This document shows, piece after piece, positions 1 to 8,820 of a stretch of DNA of 63,829 nt. How positions within the stretch are numbered: the first letter of the stretch is position 1; each line of letters begins with the position of its first letter. This DNA is from Aureococcus anophagefferens (Eukaryota > Sar > Pelagophyceae > Pelagomonadales > Pelagomonadaceae). Location of the stretch: the NCBI RefSeq assembly GCF_000186865.1, contig NW_008705563.1, positions 2,480,508-2,544,336 on the forward strand. Direction: 5' to 3'. Position numbers and translations under genes: made by a program. The notes below the pieces were generated by a model. The model had not been told where the DNA came from. It did no database searches and was given only the letters and a program-made list of their open reading frames with translations.

Positions 1-1679
1 ACGACGCCGAGAGCGCGCTGCCGCGGCGCGCGGGCGGCGCGTCGCCCGCGGGCGCGTCGGGCTTCTTGTCGCGGCGCGGCGGCGGCGGCGGCTTCCAGCC
101 CGGCGGCCGCGCGGGCTTCGCCGGCTCGGGCGGCGTCGGCGTCGGCGGCGACGGCGGCAGGTCGAAGGACGTCGCGGGCGGCGTCGACGGCGGCGGCGGC
201 GGCGTCGCCGCGGCGTCGACGACCGGCGCGCCCGACGGCGGCGGCGGCACGGCGACGGGCGGCGGCGGCGGCGGCGGCGCGGCGACGGGCCCGCCCGTGA
301 CGACGGCCGGCGCCGCGGCGGCCGTCGCCGTCGCGGGCGCGGCTAAACCCGCGCGGAGCCAGCGGAGCCGGAGCTGGATCTTGCCGCCCCCCTTTTGCAT
401 GGGCAGCCAGCCCGTCGTGTCCACGTTCGGCTCGAGGATGTCGACGGGGATCTCCAAACCGGCGATGAGCTTCTTCTTCCCGAAGGCCTCCTTGTGCCGC
501 GCGGCGACGACGACGACGGCCCCCCCCGGCGCCGGGCCCAGGACGAGATTCGGCGGCGTGCGGTAGACGGGGTCGAGGAAGACGCAGTCGCCGCCCCGCT
601 TCGACGCGCGGACGCTGGCCTTGCGGTGCTTGCCGCCGCCCAGGCCCTTGTAGTGGATCTGCGCGTAGATCTTGCACCGTAAATCCCTCGACTCGACGCC
701 CGCGCCGCTGAGGCCCTCGGCGGCGAAGACCGTGAGCTCGAGCTGCTCCGGCGCGCCGCCGCAGCGCGCCCGCCAGTGCTCGCGGTCCTCCGCGGCGCGC
801 GCCGCCGCCTCGTCCAGCGCCCAGGCCGGCGGCTCGCGGAGCAACCGGAAGGGCTGCGCGAGCGGCGCGGTCGCCTGTGTGCAAATCAAATCTTCAACCC
901 GACTTCAATGTGCGCGTATGCGAATGTTTTGACACGAGCACTTCCGCCGTGCTTCGAGAACTCGCTAAGAGCAATCGATTCGTCCAAAAATCAGCCGAAT
1001 CGACTTCGATTTGACCGAGCTAGAGAATTCTCAAGTTTGGCCCCGACGTCCCAGCTCACTGGTTGATTTGCACACAGGCGGTCGCGTGCTCCCGGCACCG
1101 CAGGAGCGCGTCGGCCTCCGCGCCGCCGGCGAAGCGCAGGCGGTGCGACGCCGTCGGCGACGACGAGAAGAAGGAGCCCTTGCCGACCTCGTCGAGGACG
1201 ACGGCGTCGCCGTCCTTGGCGCCGCCGCCCCACTTCGAGACCTGCACGTACGTGCCGACGAGGCTCTTCGACGAGAGCGTCGCGGCCGCCTCCAGCGCCG
1301 CGACGAGGCTCGCGGCGTCCATCTTCGAGCCCGAGTGGCGCGCCGCGGCGTCGTCCGCGCGGTTCTGCGCCGCGGCGACGGGCGCCGCCGCGGCCGGCAG
1401 CGCGCCGCCCGTGCCGACGGCGCGCCGCTCGACGACGCGCGTGTTCTCGTCGGCGACGTTGACCTGGATGATGCCCGACGACGGCGGGCTCTTGAGCCGC
1501 CGCGACACGGCCTTGGCCCCGAAGCGGATCTCGAAGGTGCGGTACTTCTCCGGGTTGTCGGGGTAGCGCAAGGTCAGCGTCGCCTCGAGGGGCCGCGCCG
1601 CCTCGATGGCCGCGTTCGTCTTGGCGTCGTAGCCGTGCCAGGCGCCCTTGCCGTCGCGGTGGAAGTAGGCGTAGGACAT
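1..1679 (-). CDS. WWE-like and C2 domain protein, 3' end beyond the window
   Basis: Exon 1 runs 1679-1086 and exon 2 from 874 past the left edge; the intron 1085-875 is an introner. The ATG at 1679 opens a GC3-biased frame. Residues about 1-75 resemble a WWE domain (AWHGYD, a short helix, FEIRFG, then IIQVN), a fold that usually binds poly-ADP-ribose or ubiquitin-system partners. Joining CAC to GCG ACC at the splice keeps the frame. After the intron a C2-like beta sandwich begins (LELTVFAAEGL through IQLRLRWL), followed by a Pro/Ala-rich tail that is still open at base 1. C2 domains usually bind membranes or calcium; I did not find a clear set of calcium-binding aspartates. The WWE call is moderate and the C2 call good. 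Function is unknown. Confidence 0.7.
875..1077 (-). mobile_element. Introner A1 (family A, 203 bp)
   Basis: The terminal inverted repeat is perfect: CTGTGTGCAAATCAA at the left and its complement at the right. The 8-bp duplication GCGGTCGC lies at 867-874 and 1078-1085. In the sense of the host gene the intron starts with the duplication (GCGACCGC, a GC donor) and ends with the element's CACACAG. Splicing leaves one copy of the target and a phase 0 junction. The intron is 211 bp. Relative to the gene this copy is opposite to A3 and the same way round as A2 and A4. The internal motif TCGTCCAAAAATCAGCCGAA is shared with family B. Confidence 0.95.
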
Positions 1680-1878
1680 GGTTGGAGATGAGCTGCGGCC
1701 CTGGGTGGCGGCGAATTCCCGCGCGCAGCCGCCGCAATGCTCCAACCTGCGCAAGGCTTGTGGCGGATGGCGGCACCGTTTTGCTTGCCGGTTGCTTGCA
1801 GAGGCCTCGACTCGCTTTGCACCACTCGCCTCGCGGCAACCAACAGCGGCGACCGCACCGACCCACGAGCTCGACAAC

Positions 1879-2686
1879 ATGGCAGAAATCGTCAAAGCCG
1901 CCGAGGACCCGAAGAAGAAGCAGGCGCGCCTGCGGCGCTTCCGCTCGGAGCAGAAGAAGAAGGCCGTCGAACTCCAGCGTCCCAGCCGACGGTTTCGGAC
2001 CCGACCGCGGCGACGCGACACCTCCGTAGGCGACGCCGCCGCCGAAGAAGACGATGGCGCACCCGGGCGGGAAGATCACGTCCAACAAGGACGAGGCGAC
2101 GGCCGCGTTCCTCGCGAAGAAGGTCGCGGCGGGCGAGGAGCTGACCGAAGCGCAGCGCGCGGCGCTCGACGAGCTCGAGGGCGCGGCGCCGGAGCCGGCG
2201 CCGAGCCCGTTCCAGGCCTACGTCGCGAACCTGCCCAAGGCGACGACGGCCGAGGGCGGCCTCGCGGACCTGCGGGCGCTCGCGGACGGCGTCGTCGGGT
2301 TCGTGGCGATCACGGACAGAACGACGGGCGAGTGCCGGGGCTTCGGCTTCGCGACGCTCGAGTCGCAGGCGCGCCTCGACGCCTTCGTCGCCGCGCTCCA
2401 CGAGCAGCCGGGCCTCGGGTCCGAGTCGCTCGCGGTCTCCGTCGCGAAGAAGGCGCTGGGGCCCCGCGCGAAGAAGCCCGCGCCGAAGCCCCGGCCGCCG
2501 CGCAAGCCCCGGCCGGCGGCCGACGGCGACGCGCCGGAGAAGAAGGACGGGTCCTTCCGCACGCGCCGCCGGGGCAAGTCGAACCCGAAGCACGCGCCGT
2601 CGCAGTCCAAGAAGGGCGAGCCCAAGGCGCCGCCGCCGAAGAAGGACGACGCGGCCCCGAAGCCGCCGCCCGCGCCGGCGGCGTGA
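1879..2686 (+). CDS. RRM RNA-binding protein
   Basis: The proposed model is exon 1 at 1879-1965, a 64-bp GT-AG intron at 1966-2029, and exon 2 at 2030-2686, giving 247 aa. Residues about 90-168 form an RNA recognition motif with an RNP2-like AYVANL and an RNP1-like GECRGFGFA. The tail from about 170 is Lys/Arg/Pro-rich with an RRRGKSNPKHAP segment, typical of RNA-binding proteins with disordered ends. The N-terminal exon encodes a basic helix. The RRM exon is certain. The first exon and its GTCGAA donor are inferred from codon use and frame; a start at 2054 is the alternative. The gene is divergent from the WWE/C2 gene, with about 200 bp between the starts. A role in mRNA or ribosome binding is only an inference. 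Confidence 0.7.
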
Positions 2687-2955
2687 CGCGCGCGGGGACA
2701 GGCGTTCCGCGACCGCCGCCCCGGGTCGCGCCTTAGTTCACCTCGGACGCCCGGGAGCTGCGAGTGGCGGTTGGGACCCGGTGCCCCTCCGGGGAGCCCG
2801 TGAGTAGCGGCCGCGCCCCCCCACTGCCCCCCCTCGGAAGATTCCAATATCGGACAGAACGCTGTGTACAACAGAGGGTAGGTGGCGCGCGCGGGTCGCG
2901 GGGCGTCCCCGGTCCCGGGGAGGCCCGCCCCGGCGCGGCGGCGGCGGCGGCGAGG

Positions 2956-3390
2956 TCACAATTGTTCGTCGAGGATGGCGTCGAGCTTCTCGATCTTGCG
3001 GCGCACGGAGAGGCCTGCCTTCCGCATGTTGTTGACGTAGCGCGCCAGGGCGCGGTCCTCCGCGGTCGCGCCGGAGACGTCGCCTCCCGACGCCGCGGCG
3101 TCGACGAGGGGCACGTCCGCGTAGTTGTGGACGACCTTGTCCATGAAGTCGAGGCGCCCCTCGAAGGCGCTCTTGATGTTGATGAGCTCGTCGACGTCGC
3201 ACTCCTCGCCCTCGCAGTAGTCCGTCGCGGACGACAGGACCTCGACGTCCGCGGACGCCCAGTCGACGACGGTCGGCTCCGCGTTCGGGTGCGCGCCGCC
3301 CTTGGTCTTCACGAGGGCCTGCGTCTTCTTGTAGTGGAGCGAGAAGGCCTCCGACGAGCCCGTCATGAGGAGGCCGAGGATCTTGTGCAT
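2956..3390 (-). CDS. Hypothetical 144-aa protein
   Basis: An intact ATG-to-TGA frame with strong GC3 bias. The protein is soluble, has no signal peptide, and looks mainly helical (KSAFEGRLDFMDKVVHNY, YVNNMRKAGLSVRRKIEKL). It is acidic in the middle and ends in a basic amphipathic helix, which would suit a small coiled-coil or adaptor protein. I do not recognise a family. It is convergent with the RRM gene, with 269 bp between the stops. The A/T-rich leader just upstream of the ATG differs from the coding composition and supports this start. Confidence 0.6.
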   Translation of the reverse strand: MHKILGLLMTGSSEAFSLHYKKTQALVKTKGGAHPNAEPTVVDWASADVEVLSSATDYCEGEECDVDELINIKSAFEGRLDFMDKVVHNYADVPLVDAAASGGDVSGATAEDRALARYVNNMRKAGLSVRRKIEKLDAILDEQL

Positions 3391-3666
3391 TTTTGAGTTT
3401 TTCGCTTCGGGCGCTTCGGCGCTTCGGGGCCTCGGATTTCCGGGGCGTTTTTTCGGGCGGCGGCGCGGCGGCGGGTGGCGGCGACCCCAAAGAGCGGGTG
3501 GACCGCGGCGGGGGGTCAAGCGGCGGTGTTAGACAATATGGCAGCCGTCGCACGCGTTTGTTCTCAGCGGCTGGAGCTGTCAAAGCCGATCGACATGAGC
3601 GCCGGGGGCGCCGCGGCGCCGGGGGTCGACGACTCGCGCGCGTGAGATCGCGTGGCTCGCAGGCAC

Positions 3667-4791
3667 TCACCGTCGCCGCTTCTTAAAGGACCCGAAGCCC
3701 ATGGCGGCCACGAGTTCGGCCTCCTGCGCGGCCGCGGCGTCCCGCTTCCCGCCGCCGGGCTGGCCGCGGCGCTGGCGCGGCGTCAGCGGCGCGACGCCGC
3801 CGGGCTCCGCGGCCTCGAGCGCGCGCCTCGCGGCGCGCACGGGCGCCTCGACGGGCGACGGCGCGCCGCCGTCGTCGGCGACGCGCATGGGCGCCGCGAG
3901 GCGCACGGCCGGGTGGCACATGAACCGCACCGCCGCCGCGTCGACGTCCCGCAGATTCTTCGACCGCGCGTGCAGGAGGAAGGGGTGCGTGAGCATGACG
4001 TCGCCCGCGCGGCCGCGCGTCTCGACGACGGCGTCGCCCGCGAGGGCCTCCGCCCCCAGCGCCTCGCGCGCGAGCGCCGAGAGCCGGGGGCCCGGTACGC
4101 CTTCCGCGCCGGCGCGCCAGAGCAGCTCCGCGACGGCGCGGTGCGACCCCGGCGCGAGCGCCGTGCCGCCGCCCCGCGCCGCCACGTCCGAGAAGAGAAA
4201 GATGGGCAGGACGCCGATCTCCCTCGAGTCGACCCTGTGCGCGTAGCCGTGGCCGTCGACGTGCCAGCTGCCCTCGGCGCCCCAGGGCGCGTTTGCGACG
4301 CCGGGGAACGTGACGACCCACCAGCCGCAGCCGAGCGCGTCGTCGTCGACCCAGCGGCCCGCGCCGCAGAGCTGGTCGAGCGCCGCCCGCAGCCGATCGC
4401 TCCAGCACTCGGCCCACGGCGCGCCGAGGTCCGACTCGCGGAAGACGTCCTGGAGGCCCAGGCGGCCCTTGGGCGCCAGGGACCAGGTCGCCGGGTCGTC
4501 GGCGGCGATGCCCAGGTCGCCGACGCGGCGCCAGAGCGCGTCGCGGCAGTCGAAGGCGACGTCGCGCGGGAAGGCGCCGGGCAACAGGCAGTAGCCGTCG
4601 CGCACGAACTGGGCGAGGTCGTCGGCGCTGAGCGGGCCCGGCGCAACGTGCGGCGCGCCGAGCGGCGCGTCCGTCGAGCGTTGCGCGTCGTCGTCGTCCG
4701 CGTTGAGCGGCGCGTCCGCTGCCCTCGGAGCCGGCTTTTCGCTCTCCATGCGGACGGCGGCCGCCGCGCGGCCGGAGAGCGGATGCCACAT
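3667..4791 (-). CDS. Phytanoyl-CoA dioxygenase-like Fe(II)/2-oxoglutarate oxygenase
   Basis: A 374-aa single-exon protein. Residues about 58-290 match the PhyH family double-stranded beta helix. HVDGHGYAHR supplies the HxD iron ligands, and LTHPFLLHARSKNLR supplies the distal histidine and the arginine that binds 2-oxoglutarate. The family hydroxylates lipids, small metabolites or secondary-metabolite precursors using oxygen and 2-oxoglutarate; the substrate cannot be inferred here. The N-terminal 50 residues are low complexity, and the C terminus ends in a basic KKRRR that could be nuclear or simply charged. A start at an internal Met (4749) is also possible. Confidence 0.85.
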   Translation of the reverse strand: MWHPLSGRAAAAVRMESEKPAPRAADAPLNADDDDAQRSTDAPLGAPHVAPGPLSADDLAQFVRDGYCLLPGAFPRDVAFDCRDALWRRVGDLGIAADDPATWSLAPKGRLGLQDVFRESDLGAPWAECWSDRLRAALDQLCGAGRWVDDDALGCGWWVVTFPGVANAPWGAEGSWHVDGHGYAHRVDSREIGVLPIFLFSDVAARGGGTALAPGSHRAVAELLWRAGAEGVPGPRLSALAREALGAEALAGDAVVETRGRAGDVMLTHPFLLHARSKNLRDVDAAAVRFMCHPAVRLAAPMRVADDGGAPSPVEAPVRAARRALEAAEPGGVAPLTPRQRRGQPGGGKRDAAAAQEAELVAAMGFGSFKKRRR

Positions 4792-4854
4792 CTATGCCAC
4801 GATGGATCGATCGCGAAAGTGATCGCGACACGCCGGGACACGCTCCCTTAGCCC

Positions 4855-6533
4855 CTAGCACTGCATGTGGACGCAGTCGCCCGTGGACGACTTCGTGCAG
4901 TAGTCGAGGTCCGTCAGCGCGGACTCGTTGAAGAACTTGCCGTTGAAGTAGCCGTGGAACTCGACGCCGAGGCCCGCGACGCCCGCGGTCCACAGGCTGC
5001 CCTCGACGCCCGCGCCCTTGGAGTTGTCCCCCGCGTGCGCGTGGTAGCCCACGTCGTTCCGGCACAGCTTCGGCGCGATGTTGTCGAGATAGCGGGGCTT
5101 CGTGCACCAGACGCCCAGGTGGGAGTCGAGGTAGCGGTCCCAGCCCGTGTTGCAGCCCGTCAAAGCCTGGTGCACGCCCTCGACGTACGTGCCGTAGTAC
5201 GCCGGCGAGTAGAGCCCGTGGCTCGCGCCGCCGTTGGCGATGGCCTTGATCGACACCGCGAAGCCGTCGTCCTCGCTGCACTGGTCGCCGTCGGTGGCGA
5301 GGCCGCACTTGTCCATGTCGAAGGCCGTCCAGGAGCAGTTCGCGCCGTTGTCCGCCTTCGCGAGCGTCTCGTAGGACACGCCCGCCTGGGCGAACTCCTG
5401 GATGAAGGACGGCACGTCCTCGATGTTGTCCATGGGGTTCGCCAATTCGACGACCAGCAGGTCCGGGTAGCCGACGGCCGCGTCCGAGGCCCCGGACCGC
5501 CTCCCGTCGCGCGCCGCCAGCCGTCGCTTCTCCACGGCGATGAGATGCGCCTTCATGGCCATGACCGTCTGGTTCACGAAGAGCGACGACGCGCACATGT
5601 TCGTCGTCATGGCCTCGGCGCTCGGCTGGAAGCGGCCCGCGTGCGGCGCGACGACGCGGAGCGTCGTGCCCGACATGGGCAGGAGCAGGAAGACGTTGTA
5701 GAGCGTGTAGCCTGGGCAGGACAAGAGAGATTCAACGTCGCTTCAACGTGAGTGTTCCGCGCGCGCGCGTTTAAAATAAAGCATCCACGTTTCGAGATTG
5801 TTCCGAGAGATGATCGCTCGTCCAAAAATCAGCCGAAACGAGTGGAAAATGGCCGAGATATGAGCCTTTGAAGTTGGGAATTTCGCTCTCTTGTGCTGCC
5901 CTGCGTGGAGCCGTCCAGGGGGCTCACGTAGTAGGACAGCTTGTACGTCATATCGTCGTAGGCCTCCCAGGCGCTCAAAAAGGGGTCGAGCGACGCCGCG
6001 TAGAACGTCACCGCGGGCACGGCCCACTGCGACCAGCCGCCGGTCGCCGAGAACTCGGCCTCGATCGACGCCGTCGCCGCGGCGGCAAAGTCGCCGGGCG
6101 ACAGCTCGCCGTAGTCCGTGACCTCGGACGTGAAGAAGTGGAGGCCGAAGGGCTCCTGGCCGTTGGTCTGGAGCAGCTCGCGGTGCGCGCACGTCTGCGC
6201 GCCGCCGTGGCGGGTATACGTCAGGTTGTCGAGGTAGTCCAACCCCAAAGCGCGGTAGACGACCTCCGCGTCGACGACGGCGTTCTTCGACGCGAAGGTC
6301 CGCTTGTAGATGCGGCAGCTGTCGCTGAGGAAGGCGCCGGACTTGGCCGACGTGTTCCCCTTGTAGGACCGCTTGCTCTCGAGCGTCGCGCCGGCCCAGG
6401 GCCGCGCCGGCAGCGACGTCGCCACGTAGATCGTAGCGGCGACGGCGACGCCCGCGGCGACGGCGCGCGCGGCGACCGTCCGCCGCGACGGCCGCGCGCC
6501 GTCGTCGGGGATGGCCGCGTACGCCGACGCCAT
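4855..6533 (-). CDS. Type II membrane or secreted protein, unknown function, split by an introner
   Basis: Exon 1 is 6533-5912 and exon 2 is 5711-4855; the intron 5911-5712 is an introner at a phase 1 junction (GAC G|GC TAC). The spliced protein is 492 aa. One hydrophobic helix at about residues 22-42 (AVAAGVAVAATIYVATS) follows a short basic N terminus, suggesting a signal anchor. The remainder is rich in Cys, Trp and Tyr and probably lumenal or extracellular, with WDRYLDSHLGVWCTKPRYL and a cysteine-rich C terminus. Alternating strands around YTLYNVFLLLPMSGTTLRVV faintly recall a VOC/glyoxalase-type fold, but I see no metal-ligand pattern. No family is assigned. Confidence 0.75.
5712..5903 (-). 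mobile_element. Introner B1 (family B, 192 bp)
   Basis: In the host gene's sense the element starts CAGGGCAGCACAAGAG and ends CTTGTCCTGCCCAG. The flanking copies are CGTGTAGC (5704-5711) and CGTGGAGC (5904-5911), 7 of 8 matching. The difference lies between the intronic and exonic copies, as expected when the intronic copy drifts freely. The donor is GC (GCTCCACG). The 200-bp intron is the only phase 1 case of the eight. It is the most diverged family B copy: the GC-rich tract after GTGTTCCGCG reads into TTTAAAATAAAGC. Confidence 0.93.
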
Positions 6534-6610
6534 CGTGCCGAGAGGCAGCCCCAGACGTCGTCTATTTTCGGCAACACACCTTCACCTTCAGCCTGCTGTG
6601 AGGCGGCGCG

Positions 6611-7212
6611 ATGGTGTGCCACCGAGGGGCTGCCGCGGGGCGAGTCTCCGGTCGATTTCGACGTGCGCTTTGGCGCCGCGCGCCTGCGGGCCCCGCTCGG
6701 GGCGCAGCGCTCGAAGACCCCGTCCGATTCGGTGCGGGGGGCGCCGAGTTCCGGCTGCCCATCGACTGGCTGCCGCGCGCCGAGGGCATGGTGCGCGCGG
6801 GGACGACGGACGCGGCCGTGAGCCGCGGTCCGCGGCGGCGCTGGACGTGCGGAACGCTGGGTTGGACGCGTCGGTGGCGCAGCCCACCGCGGCTCCCGTC
6901 GCCGCGCCCCGCGTGCCCGTGGACGAGGTGAACCTGGTGCCCAGCAAGATGCCGACGGATTTTTGGAGGGTCGCGCCGGCGGCACGGGCCAAGCCCGAGA
7001 CGCCACGCGCGACGGCCCCCGTCGGTGCCAAGCACCGGCGGCGGAGCCGAGTCCTAGCCGCCCGACGGGTCGGCCAAGCCGACTCGTCGACGGTCGGGAC
7101 CATCTCCCTGCGACGACAGAAGGAGGCCGTCCGCCTCTACAACATCGCCGTCAAGCTCGAGGTCGTCCCGGACGACCCGACGACCCTCGACCTCGACTGG
7201 GAGCTCTCCTAG
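6611..7212 (+). CDS. Possible short protein gene with one intron, unknown
   Basis: The 3' part has clear coding bias and ends LDLDWELS followed by TAG at 7212. A short GTGAGC...GCGCAG intron at 6818-6882 (65 bp, phase 0) joins the frame containing FRLPIDWLPRAEGMVRAG to the frame containing VPVDEVNLVPSKM. The start is uncertain: ATG at 6611 is the first in frame, but part of 6640-6740 has better codon use in another frame, so a further intron is possible. No domain is recognised; the C terminus is basic, then acidic. The gene is divergent from the membrane protein gene starting at 6533. Confidence 0.4.
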
Positions 7213-7291
7213 GCGCGCACCGCGCGCCTCGTCTCCCTATACACCGTCGCCCCGGTTCCGCCGACTCGACCTCCTCGCGGCTCGGCGGCAC

Positions 7292-7319
7292 TAACATATC
7301 CCGCCGGCGGGATATGTTA
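7292..7319. repeat. Perfect 28-bp palindrome
   Basis: TAACATATCCCGCCGGCGGG followed by ATATGTTA equals its own reverse complement. It lies 80 bp after the stop at 7212 and directly before a run of CTTCAAC/CCTCAAC-like short repeats (7325-7420). It could fold into a 14-bp cruciform or transcript hairpin, act as a dimeric protein site, or be the scar or terminus of an element. Confidence 0.9.
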
Positions 7320-7985
7320 AAGGCCGCTTCAACTTGGACTTCAACATCAAACCTTGCACTTCAACAGGGACCTCAACACAGCCGCTTGCCCTTCAAAAGG
7401 GACCTCAACACCGCCGCTCACGCCTCGCCAGGGACCTCTGACGCGCCGCCCACGCCTTAGGGGGCGCGACCCGCCCCATGCCACGTGCCAGAAGCCCTCC
7501 AGAAGCCCTCCAGGAGCCCTCCAGAACCCTTCCGCGGACCCGAAATACCCCAAACCCCTTACGATTTTGCGATTTTGATTCCCCCCACTGCCTTGCCTTG
7601 GTAAACTGCCCTTCAAGTTTCTTTAAGGGCAAACTGCAACGCCACCCCAAACCACGTGCCAGAAGCCCCCCAGAAGCTTCCCAGAAGCCTTCTAGAACCC
7701 TTCCGCGGAGCCAAAAAATACCCCAAACCCCTTACGATTTTGCAATTTTAATTTCCCCCACTGCCTCGTCCTAGTAAACTGCCTTCAAGTTACATTAAGG
7801 GCAAACTGCAAGGCCGCCCCTTCAAGCTTCCTCAAAATAGCATCAAAAAAAAAGAAGTAGCCGCAATAATATCTAAAAGACTTGCTGAAGATTTGCATGT
7901 ATAGATTATATCAACAATTCTTTGCAGGATTGAGAATATTCTACTAGATGATTTTCAGAAAACTATAGCACCGCAGCGCTCTAAG
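7320..7985. repeat. Gene-free island with a 171-bp tandem repeat and an AT-rich tract
   Basis: Two head-to-tail copies of a unit of about 171 bp start at CCACGTGCCAGAAG (7481 and 7652) and run to about 7822. Each holds a run of CCAGAAGCCCTC-type triplets, then TTCCGCGGA, ACCCCAAACCCCTTACG and a closing AAGGGCAAACTGCAA. Within each copy, CTTCAAG followed by TTTAAGGG or TTAAGGG makes small inverted repeats. From about 7830 to 7975 the DNA turns AT-rich, unlike anything else nearby. No coding bias is seen. Confidence 0.85.
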
Positions 7986-8441
7986 GTGGCCCTGCTAAAC
8001 CTGATGCTGGCCGATGTCTGGGTAATTGGGACTCTTGAAGTGGTTTACTCTTTTGTGACATACACCACCGATGGCGGGACCTGCGGCGACACCCAGTACG
8101 GCTGCCCGTCGACGGCGTGCGACGGCGACGACATGCCCTGGTGCACCGCCATCGAAGACGACGCCTGGTCCATACGGGGGGACGACTACTTTTGGCAGAA
8201 CTTCCAGCACTACTGCCACACGTACGACGGAACGGACTGGAAGTTCTACTTTAACGGGGCGCTGGCTCACACCGAGACCGTGGCCCTGGACACCGGCTCC
8301 GACAACCCATTGACGATCGGAGTGCGCTACTCGAGCGGGTACTCAGGCTACTTCAACGGCAAGATAGACGATGTCTACGTCTACTCGAGCGCGCTCAACG
8401 CGGCCTCGATCCAGGTCCTCTACAACGACGGGGCAAGATAG
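7986..8441 (+). CDS. LamG-like (concanavalin A-type) domain fragment
   Basis: The frame encodes the later strands of a LamG/jelly-roll domain: FYFNGALAHTETVALDTGSD, then LTIGVRY, then FNGKIDDVYVYSSALNAASI. This is the C-terminal signature of LamG_3-type domains, which bind glycans or mediate cell-surface contacts. The N-terminal third is missing and there is no convincing start; the first ATG is at 8004. An upstream exon ending before an AG near 7985 is possible. The frame ends at a TAG created by a 74-bp tandem duplication, so this is either a damaged gene or the last exon of one. An AT-rich repeat island lies upstream and low-complexity sequence downstream. Confidence 0.5.
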   Translation: MALLNLMLADVWVIGTLEVVYSFVTYTTDGGTCGDTQYGCPSTACDGDDMPWCTAIEDDAWSIRGDDYFWQNFQHYCHTYDGTDWKFYFNGALAHTETVALDTGSDNPLTIGVRYSSGYSGYFNGKIDDVYVYSSALNAASIQVLYNDGAR

Positions 8442-8505
8442 ACGATGTCTCCGTCTACTCGAGCGCGCTCAACGCGGCCTCGGTCGAGCTCCTCTACGAC
8501 GACGG
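8358..8505 (+). repeat. 74-bp tandem duplication that breaks the LamG frame
   Basis: The segment from GGCAAGATAGACGATGTCT to TCTACAACGACG (8358-8431) is followed directly by a second copy (8432-8505) with about seven substitutions. Because 74 is not a multiple of three, the second copy is out of frame and its AAGATAG is read as a stop at 8439-8441. Read in its own frame the second copy encodes the same KIDDV-VYSSALNAAS motif and ends after GSGRS. Confidence 0.85.
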
Positions 8506-8820
8506 CTCGGGGCGTTCGTAGAGCCGACCATCGTTCACCGACGAGAGCCGACCGTCGATCATTCGCCTCGTCGAACCGACCGACCGAACCCACCTCCCCC
8601 CCCCCTTCCCCCCACCCTGGCTTCTCCTGCCTTGGAAGCAACCTTCTCCCGCCTTGGAATGACCCGCCCCTCCCCCCCGCCTTCTCCCCCCTTGGAAGCC
8701 TAAGCTGTGGCGTTCGCCCTGCGGGAGAGGCGGCCGCCTAGATCTACTTGAGTAGGGCGGCATGAATGTCAGGGGCGGCAAGTGCCGCACTCGAGGCGAA
8801 ACGTCGAGAAAATCAACCCG
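8506..8820. other. Non-coding low-complexity spacer
   Basis: Pyrimidine-rich DNA with C homopolymers (8588-8612 and 8671-8692) and three degenerate copies of CTTCTCC-GCCTTGGAA between 8621 and 8698. It also has a short direct repeat of GAGCCGACC near 8520-8550. No credible frame is present; it leads into the formin start at 8821. Confidence 0.6.

Noticed and set aside
7320..7822. CRISPR-like array from the tandem units
   Set aside because: Only two adjoining copies of 171 bp with no spacers; the context is eukaryotic.
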